DNA from: a virus
Virus record (IMG/VR): IMGVR_UViG_3300018013_000164
Location: 1-21,220 of that record
DNA length: 21,220 bases
Reading direction: 5' to 3' (one strand)
Both the position numbers and the translations under genes were made by a program. Below are positions 1 through 5,762 of this stretch, in pieces. Positions within the stretch are counted from its first letter, which is position 1, and every line of letters begins with the position of its first letter. The notes below the pieces were generated by a model. The model was not told the origin of the DNA, searched no databases, and saw only the letters and a list, made by a program, of their open reading frames with translations.

Positions 1-215
1 AACTTAATGATAACGGTTAAATCGAGGTTTGTCAATACTTCATGTTTCGTGCCGTTGCACACTTTTCTTTAGCTTCATCGTTTCCATTTGTTTTATTGTT
101 TCAATTCATTCAATTTTAAGCGAGAGAATGCGAGACTCGCCAAATCATATCCAGCAGGGATAACGGTAGAACGACTTATTATTTGCTACCTGTGCAATTA
201 TTTAAAACGCGCTCT
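1..215. other. AT-rich gene-free left end
   Basis: This stretch is clearly richer in A+T than the rest of the window. A plus-strand open frame covers 88-495, but it runs antisense through the replication gene and has no ribosome site, so I do not call it. A 15-residue minus-strand frame at 40-87 (start at 87) precedes the leftward promoter and may be chance. I see no hairpin with a U-tract to end the replication gene transcript. Confidence 0.5.
7..35 (-). promoter_or_regulatory. Leftward sigma70-type promoter
   Basis: On the minus strand there is a perfect -35 box TTGACA (30-35), a 17-base spacer and a -10 box TATCAT (7-12). It points out of the left edge, so its target gene lies outside the window. 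It sits about 180 bases past the stop of the leftward replication gene and could restart transcription of further early genes. The box match and spacing are read directly; activity is inferred. Confidence 0.5.
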
Positions 216-1208
216 CTATAAGGTGCGGCCACCGCGCAGCGGCTTGCCAAAGCGATCCAGCGACCCTGACGAATACTCTTTGAGCTTGCGCAGCCAACTG
301 CTCGGCAGCGCCGCCGCGTTGACCTCGGAGAGCGCCCGGTTTTTAAGTAGCCGCTTGAACTCCGCCAGCGCCATGCTTGGAGCATCGGCCAGCAGCGCTG
401 CCAAGGCGCGATCCCCGCCCTTCCAAGGGCACTCCTCATCGTCAGGATTCATCTCGCGCCAGAAGCTGAAAACCTCCTCGCGAAAACGCTCGTGACGCCG
501 ATCAAATCCGTTTCGGTGTTCCGGAGATGTTACCCCTGCGTTAAACACCCCAGCAATATTTTTTGCAGGGGCCACCACGCTCACAACGCGACCGCCGCCC
601 GCCTTCCCATCGTTCGGAGAATTTTGGCGCGTCTGAGCGCCTGTGGTGCGTTTTCGCTCTTTGTTTCCTTTAGAGTTTGCCGGGGTCGCCGCGCCAGCCT
701 GGTGGGTTTCAAGCGCAAGCCCACCCGCGCTTTTCAGCGGGGGGGATGGGGGGGGTAGCCCTTGCTTTTGTTCTTCTATACCGGTAATGGGCATTGCTTG
801 AGTAATGCTTGGAGCATCGGTTTTCTGGCCCTGTTTCGCTTTTTGTTTGCCCCATCGCGCTCGCGCCGCTTTTTGAGCTTTCTCATGCGCTTTCAATCGT
901 TTATCAAGCCATGCCTCCCGCCGACGATCCGCGCCTTTCTGGTGGAATAGCCCATCCTCACCTAAAACGAAGTACATGCTTAGAATTGCTTGCGCAATGC
1001 TCCAAGCATTCGGCTCTAATTTGGCGATTCTGGTAAGCCTGATGGGATCGTTCCGGAGTGGACCGTGCGCCCAATATTCCATGAGGAGATGGAGATAAGC
1101 TCCAGATTCTTCGGCGCTTAATTGAGCTGTGTCTTGAAGGTATGCCCCGATGTAGAGCGGCATCCAAAAATCAATTTTGAGGCTTTGCGGGGAGTTTCCA
1201 GATTTCAT
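216..1208 (-). CDS. DUF1376 (YdaU-like) phage replication protein
   Basis: The 330-residue product has a DUF1376-type N-terminal domain (about residues 12-115). It opens with FWMPLYIGAYLQDTAQLSAEE, has a central YLHLLMEYW helix and ends with a basic ADRRREAWLDKRL helix. DUF1376 proteins in phages and prophages are usually initiator-like or helicase-loader-partner proteins of the replication module. The remaining about 215 residues are low-complexity and basic, then a helical tail rich in Leu, Ala and Arg. I chose the start at 1208 because TGGAG lies 7 bases upstream; an in-frame ATG at 1271 would add 21 residues translated from a tandem repeat. Three copies of a 13-bp palindrome lie inside the coding region and three in the leader, reminiscent of phage initiator genes that contain their own origin. 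The family is fairly sure, the exact role is inferred. Confidence 0.75.
   Translation of the reverse strand: MKSGNSPQSLKIDFWMPLYIGAYLQDTAQLSAEESGAYLHLLMEYWAHGPLRNDPIRLTRIAKLEPNAWSIAQAILSMYFVLGEDGLFHQKGADRRREAWLDKRLKAHEKAQKAARARWGKQKAKQGQKTDAPSITQAMPITGIEEQKQGLPPPSPPLKSAGGLALETHQAGAATPANSKGNKERKRTTGAQTRQNSPNDGKAGGGRVVSVVAPAKNIAGVFNAGVTSPEHRNGFDRRHERFREEVFSFWREMNPDDEECPWKGGDRALAALLADAPSMALAEFKRLLKNRALSEVNAAALPSSWLRKLKEYSSGSLDRFGKPLRGGRTL
373..385. repeat. Palindrome copy 1 (ATGCT-TGG-AGCAT)
   Basis: Perfect 5-bp inverted repeat around TGG, inside the 3' part of the replication gene, encoding part of DAPSM on the minus strand. It is followed by CGG, as are the copies at 805 and 1259. Confidence 0.6.
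805..817. repeat. Palindrome copy 2 (ATGCT-TGG-AGCAT)
   Basis: Identical to copy 1 and again followed by CGG. It lies in the middle of the replication gene, where it encodes DAPSI on the minus strand. An extra GCATT...AATGC inverted pair (791-795 with 804-808) overlaps its left side. Confidence 0.6.
997..1009. repeat. Palindrome copy 3, inverted centre (ATGCT-CCA-AGCAT)
   Basis: Same arms with the centre reversed, so this copy lies in the opposite orientation from copies 1 and 2. It encodes NAWSI on the minus strand rather than DAPSI. The switch of central residues while the DNA site is kept suggests selection on DNA rather than on the peptide. Confidence 0.6.
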
Positions 1209-1212
1209 AGAA

Positions 1213-1317
1213 ATGCTCCAGGCATCGGGCTCAGGCCTTGGCCGCGATGCGCGTCGAAATGCTTGGAGCATCGGGCTCAGGCCTTGGCCGCGATGCGCGT
1301 CGAAATGCTTGGAGCAT
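1213..1317. repeat. 46-bp tandem repeat carrying palindrome copies 4-6
   Basis: Unit 1 is 1213-1258, unit 2 is 1259-1304, and a third unit is cut short after 1317. Units 1 and 2 differ only within the palindrome (ATGCTCCAGGCAT against ATGCTTGGAGCAT); the other 33 bases are identical. Each unit begins with one palindrome (1213-1225, 1259-1271, 1305-1317). The array lies in the leader of the replication gene, and on the minus strand the TGGAG ribosome site of that gene sits inside copy 4. It could be an operator array, origin iterons or an incompatibility-type locus. Confidence 0.7.
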
Positions 1318-1341
1318 CATCAAAGACAACACCCAAACAGG

Positions 1342-1372
1342 AATAAATTGAGCAACTATCAAAAACAGTCAA
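1342..1372 (-). promoter_or_regulatory. Possible promoter of the replication gene
   Basis: Minus-strand TTGACT (1367-1372) resembles a -35 box, with TTTATT (1342-1347) as a poor -10 box after a 19-base spacer. It lies between the regulator gene and the 46-bp tandem repeats, so any transcript would run through the repeat array. Only the -35 match is good. Confidence 0.25.
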
Positions 1373-1379
1373 CGTGGAA

Positions 1380-1622
1380 CTAAAGTGTTAAATTTTTCTC
1401 AACAGAAGGGAAAAATTTGCCCAGCAACTCTTCAGCCGGTGCTTCAAGAACTCGATGGGCCATGCCCACCGATGCCAGGCGCACAAACGCTGTAAAACTC
1501 AATCCGCGCCGCCGAGCGGCATTTTGGATCAAATCAATTTGTTCTTGGCTTTCAAACCGAATCAGCTTAGAAGGATTAGATTTAACGGTTTTTTTTTGCG
1601 GTATTTTTGTATTGCTTTTCAT
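1380..1622 (-). CDS. Ribbon-helix-helix DNA-binding regulator
   Basis: The 80-residue protein has a basic N-terminus (residues 1-20, many Lys) followed by a ribbon-helix-helix-like core: strand LIRFES (about 21-26), helix EQIDLIQNAARRRG, then helix SFTAFVRLASVGMAHRVL. Proteins of this Arc/CopG/MobC-like type bind short inverted repeats as dimers and repress nearby promoters or help nick DNA. It lies directly upstream of the replication gene, on the same strand, with 171 bases between them that hold the tandem palindromes, its natural candidate targets. Codons 9-12 contain a run of nine A, a possible slippage site. I see no ribosome site; the predicted leader is very short. Fold assignment is from sequence pattern only. 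Confidence 0.65.
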   Translation of the reverse strand: MKSNTKIPQKKTVKSNPSKLIRFESQEQIDLIQNAARRRGLSFTAFVRLASVGMAHRVLEAPAEELLGKFFPSVEKNLTL

Positions 1623-1640
1623 GTTTCAGAAATATATCAT
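1612..1640 (+). promoter_or_regulatory. Rightward promoter of the RusA cluster
   Basis: TTGCTT (1612-1617), a 17-base spacer and TATCAT (1635-1640) precede the RusA start by about 25 bases. The -35 box lies inside the start of the divergent regulator gene, so the two promoters overlap and could be controlled together. Confidence 0.35.
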
Positions 1641-1665
1641 AACTATGCACCAACAGATAAACCAA
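1636..1665 (-). promoter_or_regulatory. Leftward promoter of the regulator gene
   Basis: On the minus strand TTGGTT (1660-1665), an 18-base spacer and TATGAT (1636-1641) lie just upstream of the regulator start. The predicted transcript would start within about 8 bases of the ATG, which fits the lack of a ribosome site. It overlaps the rightward promoter. Confidence 0.3.
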
Positions 1666-2192
1666 TGCCGAAAATGAATCGAAAAGCGGAGCGCGAGGCA
1701 TGGACAGCCTTTGTGGAAAATCAGGCCGCTGGTGCATCCGCGCCGATGCGACCCACCTCGATCAACTTCACCGTGGAGTGCAAGCCAGCGCCGCAGGGCA
1801 GCATGAGCGGCGTGGCGATTACGCGAGACGACGGCAGCCCAGGCACGATATTCAAAGCCGACAATAAGCGCACCCACCCTTACCGCAACCAGGTTGGATT
1901 TGAGGCGTTGAGAGCGCGGGCGGCGGCGGGAGTTCACGACGTGTTTGCGCCTGCGGAAACGCCGGTCAGGCTGGGACTCACATTCTTTTTTAGCCGCCCG
2001 AAGTCAGCGCCGAAAAGCCGCGTCTATCCGGTGGTGAAACCTGACTATGACAAGCTGGCGCGATCTACAACAGACGCCCTGACAGGCATTCTTTACGCGG
2101 ACGATTGCCAGGTGGTTAGCTGTGAGATCAACAAGTTTTATGGCGAGCCTGAGCGGGTGCAGATTTCAGCCGCGATTGTCAAGGATTACTGA
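1665..2192 (+). CDS. rusA: RusA-family Holliday junction resolvase
   Basis: The 175-residue product carries the RusA signature KPDYDKLARSTTDALTG followed by ADDCQVV (residues 125-151). D127, D129 and D146/D147 correspond to the acidic residues that bind metal in RusA. RusA enzymes are dimeric endonucleases that cut four-way DNA junctions during phage recombination and tidy branched DNA before packaging. The product is longer than E. coli RusA (about 120 residues) because of an N-terminal stretch of about 35 residues and an insertion around residues 45-70. The start is placed at 1665; the ATG at 1674 is nearly as likely and neither has a strong ribosome site. It is the first gene of the rightward cluster, divergent from the regulator. 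Family confident, start uncertain. Confidence 0.85.
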   Translation: MPKMNRKAEREAWTAFVENQAAGASAPMRPTSINFTVECKPAPQGSMSGVAITRDDGSPGTIFKADNKRTHPYRNQVGFEALRARAAAGVHDVFAPAETPVRLGLTFFFSRPKSAPKSRVYPVVKPDYDKLARSTTDALTGILYADDCQVVSCEINKFYGEPERVQISAAIVKDY

Positions 2193-2204
2193 GAGGAGAA
2201 CAAA

Positions 2205-2318
2205 ATGCCGGGTTTCTGGGGGGCGATTTTTTTGCTTGGAGTAGGGTATTTTTTCGGTTGGATAGAAGGCCAAGCAGAGCTGAGAAAGGATCATGATGCC
2301 GAACGTGAAGAAGATTGA
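2205..2318 (+). CDS. 37-residue single-span membrane peptide
   Basis: A GAGAGGAG ribosome site lies 5 bases before this ATG, and the peptide has one hydrophobic segment (residues 3-20, FWGAIFLLGVGYFFGWI) followed by a charged tail rich in Glu, Asp and Arg. It begins 12 bases after RusA and its end overlaps the next gene by 26 bases, so it looks like a true member of the operon. Function is unknown; small phage membrane peptides can act as holin-like, spanin-like or superinfection-exclusion factors, but nothing here decides between them. Confidence 0.6.
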   Translation: MPGFWGAIFLLGVGYFFGWIEGQAELRKDHDAEREED

Positions 2319-2601
2319 CCGGCGCGAGGCGCTGAAGGTTTTTTATTGTGTGGTGTGCGGCGAACATATTGACCCGGCGCGAGTGATCCGCAAGGCGGTG
2401 ACATGCTCAGAGGAGCACTCGAAGATACTGACGCTGGAGCGTAGACGGCTGCGGGATTTGAGCAAATGCCGACTCTGCAATCGGCCCAGCACACCGGCAG
2501 AACGGGCCGAGTTTGCCGCCTGGAGAAGAAGCCAGGGATTTACGCAGGGGCGGAAAAAGAAGGTGGAACCGGAGATGCTTGAGGCAGATGCTGAAGCTTA
2601 A
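2293..2601 (+). CDS. Double zinc-knuckle small protein
   Basis: The 102-residue product has two cysteine clusters, C19-x2-C22 with C38-x3-H42, then C59-x2-C62, separated by a strongly basic helix (LERRRLRDLSK). This suggests a zinc-stabilised nucleic-acid-binding protein; the C-terminus is Lys/Glu-rich. AAGGA precedes the start, and a second ATG follows at once (2296), so either may be used. It overlaps the membrane peptide gene and follows RusA, which fits a role in DNA metabolism or late regulation. I do not recognise a named family. It lacks the catalytic His-Asn pattern of HNH nucleases. Confidence 0.6.
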   Translation: MMPNVKKIDRREALKVFYCVVCGEHIDPARVIRKAVTCSEEHSKILTLERRRLRDLSKCRLCNRPSTPAERAEFAAWRRSQGFTQGRKKKVEPEMLEADAEA

Positions 2602-2683
2602 AGCATTACCGCGTAACTTGCTAAATTTTTGAAAAAGGGAGATTCTTTGTTTGACGCTGGTTTGGCGTGAAGAGGAGAAAATT

Positions 2684-3280
2684 ATGTCATTGTCGGACAG
2701 GCCATACGGCCCAACTACAGGTGCGGCGAACTCCGCGGCTCAGAGCGCCCTGAACGTGCAAGCAGGCGGGGCGGCGGTGCTTCCAGTGAGCCAGACATTT
2801 GTTGCCGCAACTGAAGCGAAGATCCTCAACCCATTTAATTCGGCAGTTGCACTTGCCGTTCCCCTGCCGCCGGACACAGGGCTAGAGCAGACTGTTTTTG
2901 ATGTATTCATTTCCGGGTACATCAAGACCGGAGCATCGGGAACCATCGTGCTGGGGCTCTATGCCGATGCTCTGGCCGCCGTGACCGCCGGGAACCTGCT
3001 GCACAAGACAGCCTCAGCTGTGACGCAGAACTCAGCCACCGCACCGTTTTTCATCCACGCAACGCTGATTTACGACTCGATGAGCGGCAAGCTGACTGGC
3101 AAAGCTGGCGAGATGATCAACAACGTGATTGACCCAGAGATTGCCGTGAGCAACGTGCTGACCGGGATCTCAAACCTGGCCAACCCGGTGCTGAACTTTT
3201 CGCTGAGCGTGACCTCAAGCGGCGCAGCTGCAGGCGCGGCAGCCACCGTGATCAACATTCAGAAATTCAACGCGGGTTAA
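2684..3280 (+). CDS. Beta-rich virion-like protein (decoration or fibre type)
   Basis: The 198-residue product is rich in Ala, Gly, Ser, Thr and Val with alternating hydrophobic stretches typical of beta-sandwich virion proteins, and has no Cys. An AGAGGAG ribosome site lies before the ATG at 2684; an upstream in-frame TTG at 2651 lacks one. Its pattern (FISGYIKTGASGTIVLGLY, then a C-terminal LNFSLSVTSS stretch) resembles the outer parts of the 314-residue protein at 12990-13934, where another domain is inserted. It may be a head decoration protein or a fibre element. Its place before the terminase, away from the other virion genes, is unusual. Function unproven. Confidence 0.55.
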   Translation: MSLSDRPYGPTTGAANSAAQSALNVQAGGAAVLPVSQTFVAATEAKILNPFNSAVALAVPLPPDTGLEQTVFDVFISGYIKTGASGTIVLGLYADALAAVTAGNLLHKTASAVTQNSATAPFFIHATLIYDSMSGKLTGKAGEMINNVIDPEIAVSNVLTGISNLANPVLNFSLSVTSSGAAAGAAATVINIQKFNAG

Positions 3281-3505
3281 GATTCCCAGCGGCTGCTCCT
3301 AGAACTGGTGAAGCCTAAGGCCCTTGGGCGATTGTCGGCAGTGAACCCGCTCGACAGGCTATGCGTCAATGGTGGCTTGCGCGGGAGAAACCAGGGGTAA
3401 CCGGGACGCGCCGGCCGCGCATGGTTCCGATGCGGGTGGAAATCGGGAAGAGCTGGGTTAAAGCCAGCACAGGGCGGTGGAAGGCCGCCCACCATTGAGG
3501 ACACC
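3281..3505. other. 225-base gap with two hairpins
   Basis: No confident gene lies here. A 7-bp stem with a 3-base loop (3313-3329, one G-T pair) occurs in the first part. A GGGCGG/CCGCCC stem with a 7-base loop (3472-3490) lies just before the next gene. Neither is followed by a T-run, so they are not classical terminators; they could affect mRNA processing or translation of the gene at 3506. Confidence 0.4.
3361..3498 (+). CDS. Possible 45-residue basic peptide
   Basis: An ATG-initiated frame rich in Arg, Lys and Trp fills part of the gap and ends 7 bases before the next ATG, a spacing compatible with coupled translation. The ribosome site is poor and the frame could be chance in GC-rich DNA. 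No family recognised. Confidence 0.2.
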   Translation: MRQWWLAREKPGVTGTRRPRMVPMRVEIGKSWVKASTGRWKAAHH

Positions 3506-3880
3506 ATGGCGAAGGAAAAAGAGGGCAAGGAAGAGCCCAAGCGCGAGCGCGAAGGCGAGAAGAAAGACGGCGAAAAGAGCGAGGGCAAAGGCAAGAAGCG
3601 GCTGCATCTGCATGAAATCCGCTCGACGCAGGCGCACGATGGCTCGATTGTGCATCACCACACCTACAAAGAGCATAAAGATGCGCCTTTTACGCTTCCG
3701 GAGCGCGGGCCGGTGGCGACCAGCGCCAACCCTGAAGAGGCCGGGCAGCATGTGGCTGAGCAGTTTGGCATGAACCAGGCGCCCTTCGGCGTCGGCCAAG
3801 GCGGAGCGGATGGCGGCGGCGATGAACCCGAGCCACAAGGCGGCCAGCCTCAGCAGGCCGGGGGAATGCCCCAGGGATAG
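3506..3880 (+). CDS. Charged His-rich small phage protein
   Basis: The 124-residue protein has three parts. Residues 1-33 are almost all Lys, Glu, Gly and Arg. About 34-60 is a His-rich core (LHLHEIRSTQAHDGSIVHHH). The C-terminal half is rich in Gly, Pro, Gln and Glu and probably disordered. A GAGG ribosome site precedes the ATG. It ends 2 bases before the TTG start of the terminase, so the two are probably translated together. The position is where many phages keep a small terminase subunit, but I see no helix-turn-helix and do not assign that. Function unknown. Confidence 0.55.
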   Translation: MAKEKEGKEEPKREREGEKKDGEKSEGKGKKRLHLHEIRSTQAHDGSIVHHHTYKEHKDAPFTLPERGPVATSANPEEAGQHVAEQFGMNQAPFGVGQGGADGGGDEPEPQGGQPQQAGGMPQG

Positions 3881-3882
3881 CA

Positions 3883-5586
3883 TTGACACTTGATATTGCC
3901 CGGCTCGCAGAGGATGGCGCGTATCAGGAAGAGATGCGCCACCGCTGCTTTACCGATCATTTTTTTCTCGCTGAGTTGATGGGCTTTCACGACTTTGTGG
4001 AACGCATCCACCGACCGACCGTCGATCTTTACTTTCCCAAAAACCCCAACATCTCAATTCGCGACCAGCACCCGATCAAGAAGCGAATGCACTTGGACCC
4101 GCGCGGAACCTTCAAAACGACGCTGGGCCGCGTCGATTCGATGCAATGGCTGCTGGCTTTCTCTGCCGAGATAACCATGCTCAACGAAACTGCCACCCAA
4201 CCGCTGGCGCAAGCGATCAGCATTGCCATTGCGAAGTATTTTTATCGCGCGAAAGGAATGCCATCAAAGCCGCTGCATTTGATGTTTCCCGAGCTGGTGG
4301 TGGATAAGATGCCGACAGGCATGTGGGACGCGCCCAACCGGAGAGAAGCAGGCGACGGCGACCTGGATAAGACGATCAGTTTTACGTCGCCCGATTCGAC
4401 GCAATCGGGCTGGCACCCATGGGTGATTAACCCCGATGACATGGTGGACACCAAAAACAGCGGCATTCACGCCAGCAATGATGTGCGCAGAGGAGTGATT
4501 GATACCTATTTCACGAATGTCTACACACTCCGCAAAGGCGGCTACATCAACATTCGTGGAACTTGCTACCATCCCTTTGATCTTTATGGCGAGATTTTGC
4601 GAGGAATAGACCGCGAAAACCCCGAAGCCGCTGGGTGGAAGATTTTGATCCGAAGCGCCTGCACAGTGAAAAATGGGACCCGATTATTGCCGGGTGAATT
4701 CCCTGCTGAAAATGATTTAGTGATCAATTTCCCCGAGCTGCGAGATATGGATTACAGCAGTCTGCGCAGCAGATTTATAGACAATTTTGAAGTGTTTATG
4801 GGGCAGGACCAGAATGACCCGCAGGGCGGGGCGACGGCGCGGTTTGATGAAAAGCTTTATCGGAGCTGCTTGATTGCTCCGGAGAGGATTCCGCTGGGCG
4901 GGGAAACGTATCTGGTGTGGAGGCCGCGCTATGGCGGGAAAAACTCGATGGCCAAATTTGCCGAAGGGGCCGTGGCCAAGGTGCTGGACGGGAAGATTTT
5001 TGTGCTCGACGCATGGCAGGGCAACTATGCCCCGAGCAACGAAGCGGAGAAGATTGTGGCGCAGGCAAAAGCGCATGACGCCGACGGGGTGATGATTGTG
5101 GCCGTGCCGGGTTCTGAGTATGTGATGAATCATGTGAGGAACGAAGCCCTGCGCAGAAACCGCAGCGTGAGGATGCAATGGCTGGATTTTGAAGAGGACG
5201 ACGCCCGCGCCGCCGCCAGCATGGAGCAACTGGAGCCGCTGATGAAGGCCGGGCGCGTGCTGTTTTCAACGGGCATGGGCAAGGCAGCGGAATGCCAGAG
5301 CCAGTTTGTGCATTTTGGTTTGATGGAACAGAATGGCATTGTGGACTGCATCTCGAAATTTGCCGACCTGGTGCCGTTGTCGCAGATGCGGGCCAACATG
5401 ACCGAAGAAGAGCTGGAATGGCAACGGCGGCGGCGGGACGATGCGCTGATTTCGGCGTTTCTTGACCAGCAGGGCATGAACTCAGTGGACGAACAGGCGC
5501 GTCAGAAGGCGGATGCGCACTTGGCGGCGATGAGCAGCGTGAGTAACTTCAGCTTGCCGGCGATGCCGGGAGGATTGGATGGATGA
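3883..5586 (+). CDS. terL: Terminase large subunit
   Basis: The 567-residue product fits a large terminase, the ATPase-nuclease that drives DNA into the prohead and cuts it. A terminase-type Walker A, PRGTFKTT, is at residues 73-80. The likely Walker B is WVINPDDMV (180-188, D185/D186). The C-terminal part (about 343-500) has the layout of the RNase H-like nuclease, with a DGKIFVLDAW strand (D376) and a late IVDCISKFA helix (D488). At the place where the first nuclease aspartate is expected the sequence reads WRPRYGG (346-352), without Asp. The start is TTG, 2 bases after the previous stop, with weak AGGGA upstream; the next in-frame ATG is 17 codons further. The gene overlaps the next by 4 bases (ATGA). 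Confidence 0.85.
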   Translation: MTLDIARLAEDGAYQEEMRHRCFTDHFFLAELMGFHDFVERIHRPTVDLYFPKNPNISIRDQHPIKKRMHLDPRGTFKTTLGRVDSMQWLLAFSAEITMLNETATQPLAQAISIAIAKYFYRAKGMPSKPLHLMFPELVVDKMPTGMWDAPNRREAGDGDLDKTISFTSPDSTQSGWHPWVINPDDMVDTKNSGIHASNDVRRGVIDTYFTNVYTLRKGGYINIRGTCYHPFDLYGEILRGIDRENPEAAGWKILIRSACTVKNGTRLLPGEFPAENDLVINFPELRDMDYSSLRSRFIDNFEVFMGQDQNDPQGGATARFDEKLYRSCLIAPERIPLGGETYLVWRPRYGGKNSMAKFAEGAVAKVLDGKIFVLDAWQGNYAPSNEAEKIVAQAKAHDADGVMIVAVPGSEYVMNHVRNEALRRNRSVRMQWLDFEEDDARAAASMEQLEPLMKAGRVLFSTGMGKAAECQSQFVHFGLMEQNGIVDCISKFADLVPLSQMRANMTEEELEWQRRRRDDALISAFLDQQGMNSVDEQARQKADAHLAAMSSVSNFSLPAMPGGLDG

Positions 5587-5762
5587 AAGTCGATCTCACA
5601 AAAGAGGAATGCAAGTACCTTAGCCTGGCAATGACAGAAGCTGTGGCCCAAGCCGACGCTGACCCAGAGCAATCAAAAGAGACCATCGCGATCCGGTTTG
5701 CCTTCCAATCTATCAAGGTAAAGATGGATTATGCACTGGCGGAGCCAAAACATGGCGACTAG
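5583..5762 (+). CDS. 59-residue linker protein between terminase and portal
   Basis: This ATG overlaps the terminase stop (ATGA), and the frame ends 11 bases into the portal gene, a double overlap typical of coupled translation. The product is helical and charged (EECKYLSLAMTEAVAQA, then a basic IRFAFQSIKVKM stretch). No known family, no Zn motif, no membrane segment. The terminase-portal junction suggests a packaging accessory, but that is inference from position. Confidence 0.6.
   Translation: MKVDLTKEECKYLSLAMTEAVAQADADPEQSKETIAIRFAFQSIKVKMDYALAEPKHGD

Noticed and set aside
155-169. Sequence CAGGGATAACGGTAG resembling an I-SceI homing site
   Set aside because: Only about eight bases match in a row and no homing nuclease gene is seen; likely chance.
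1209-1271. Upstream start of the replication gene at 1271
   Set aside because: The added residues are encoded by the tandem repeat, and ATG 1208 has TGGAG at good spacing.
2293-2601. HNH endonuclease
   Set aside because: The Cys pairs are present but the His-His/Asn-His catalytic pattern is not.
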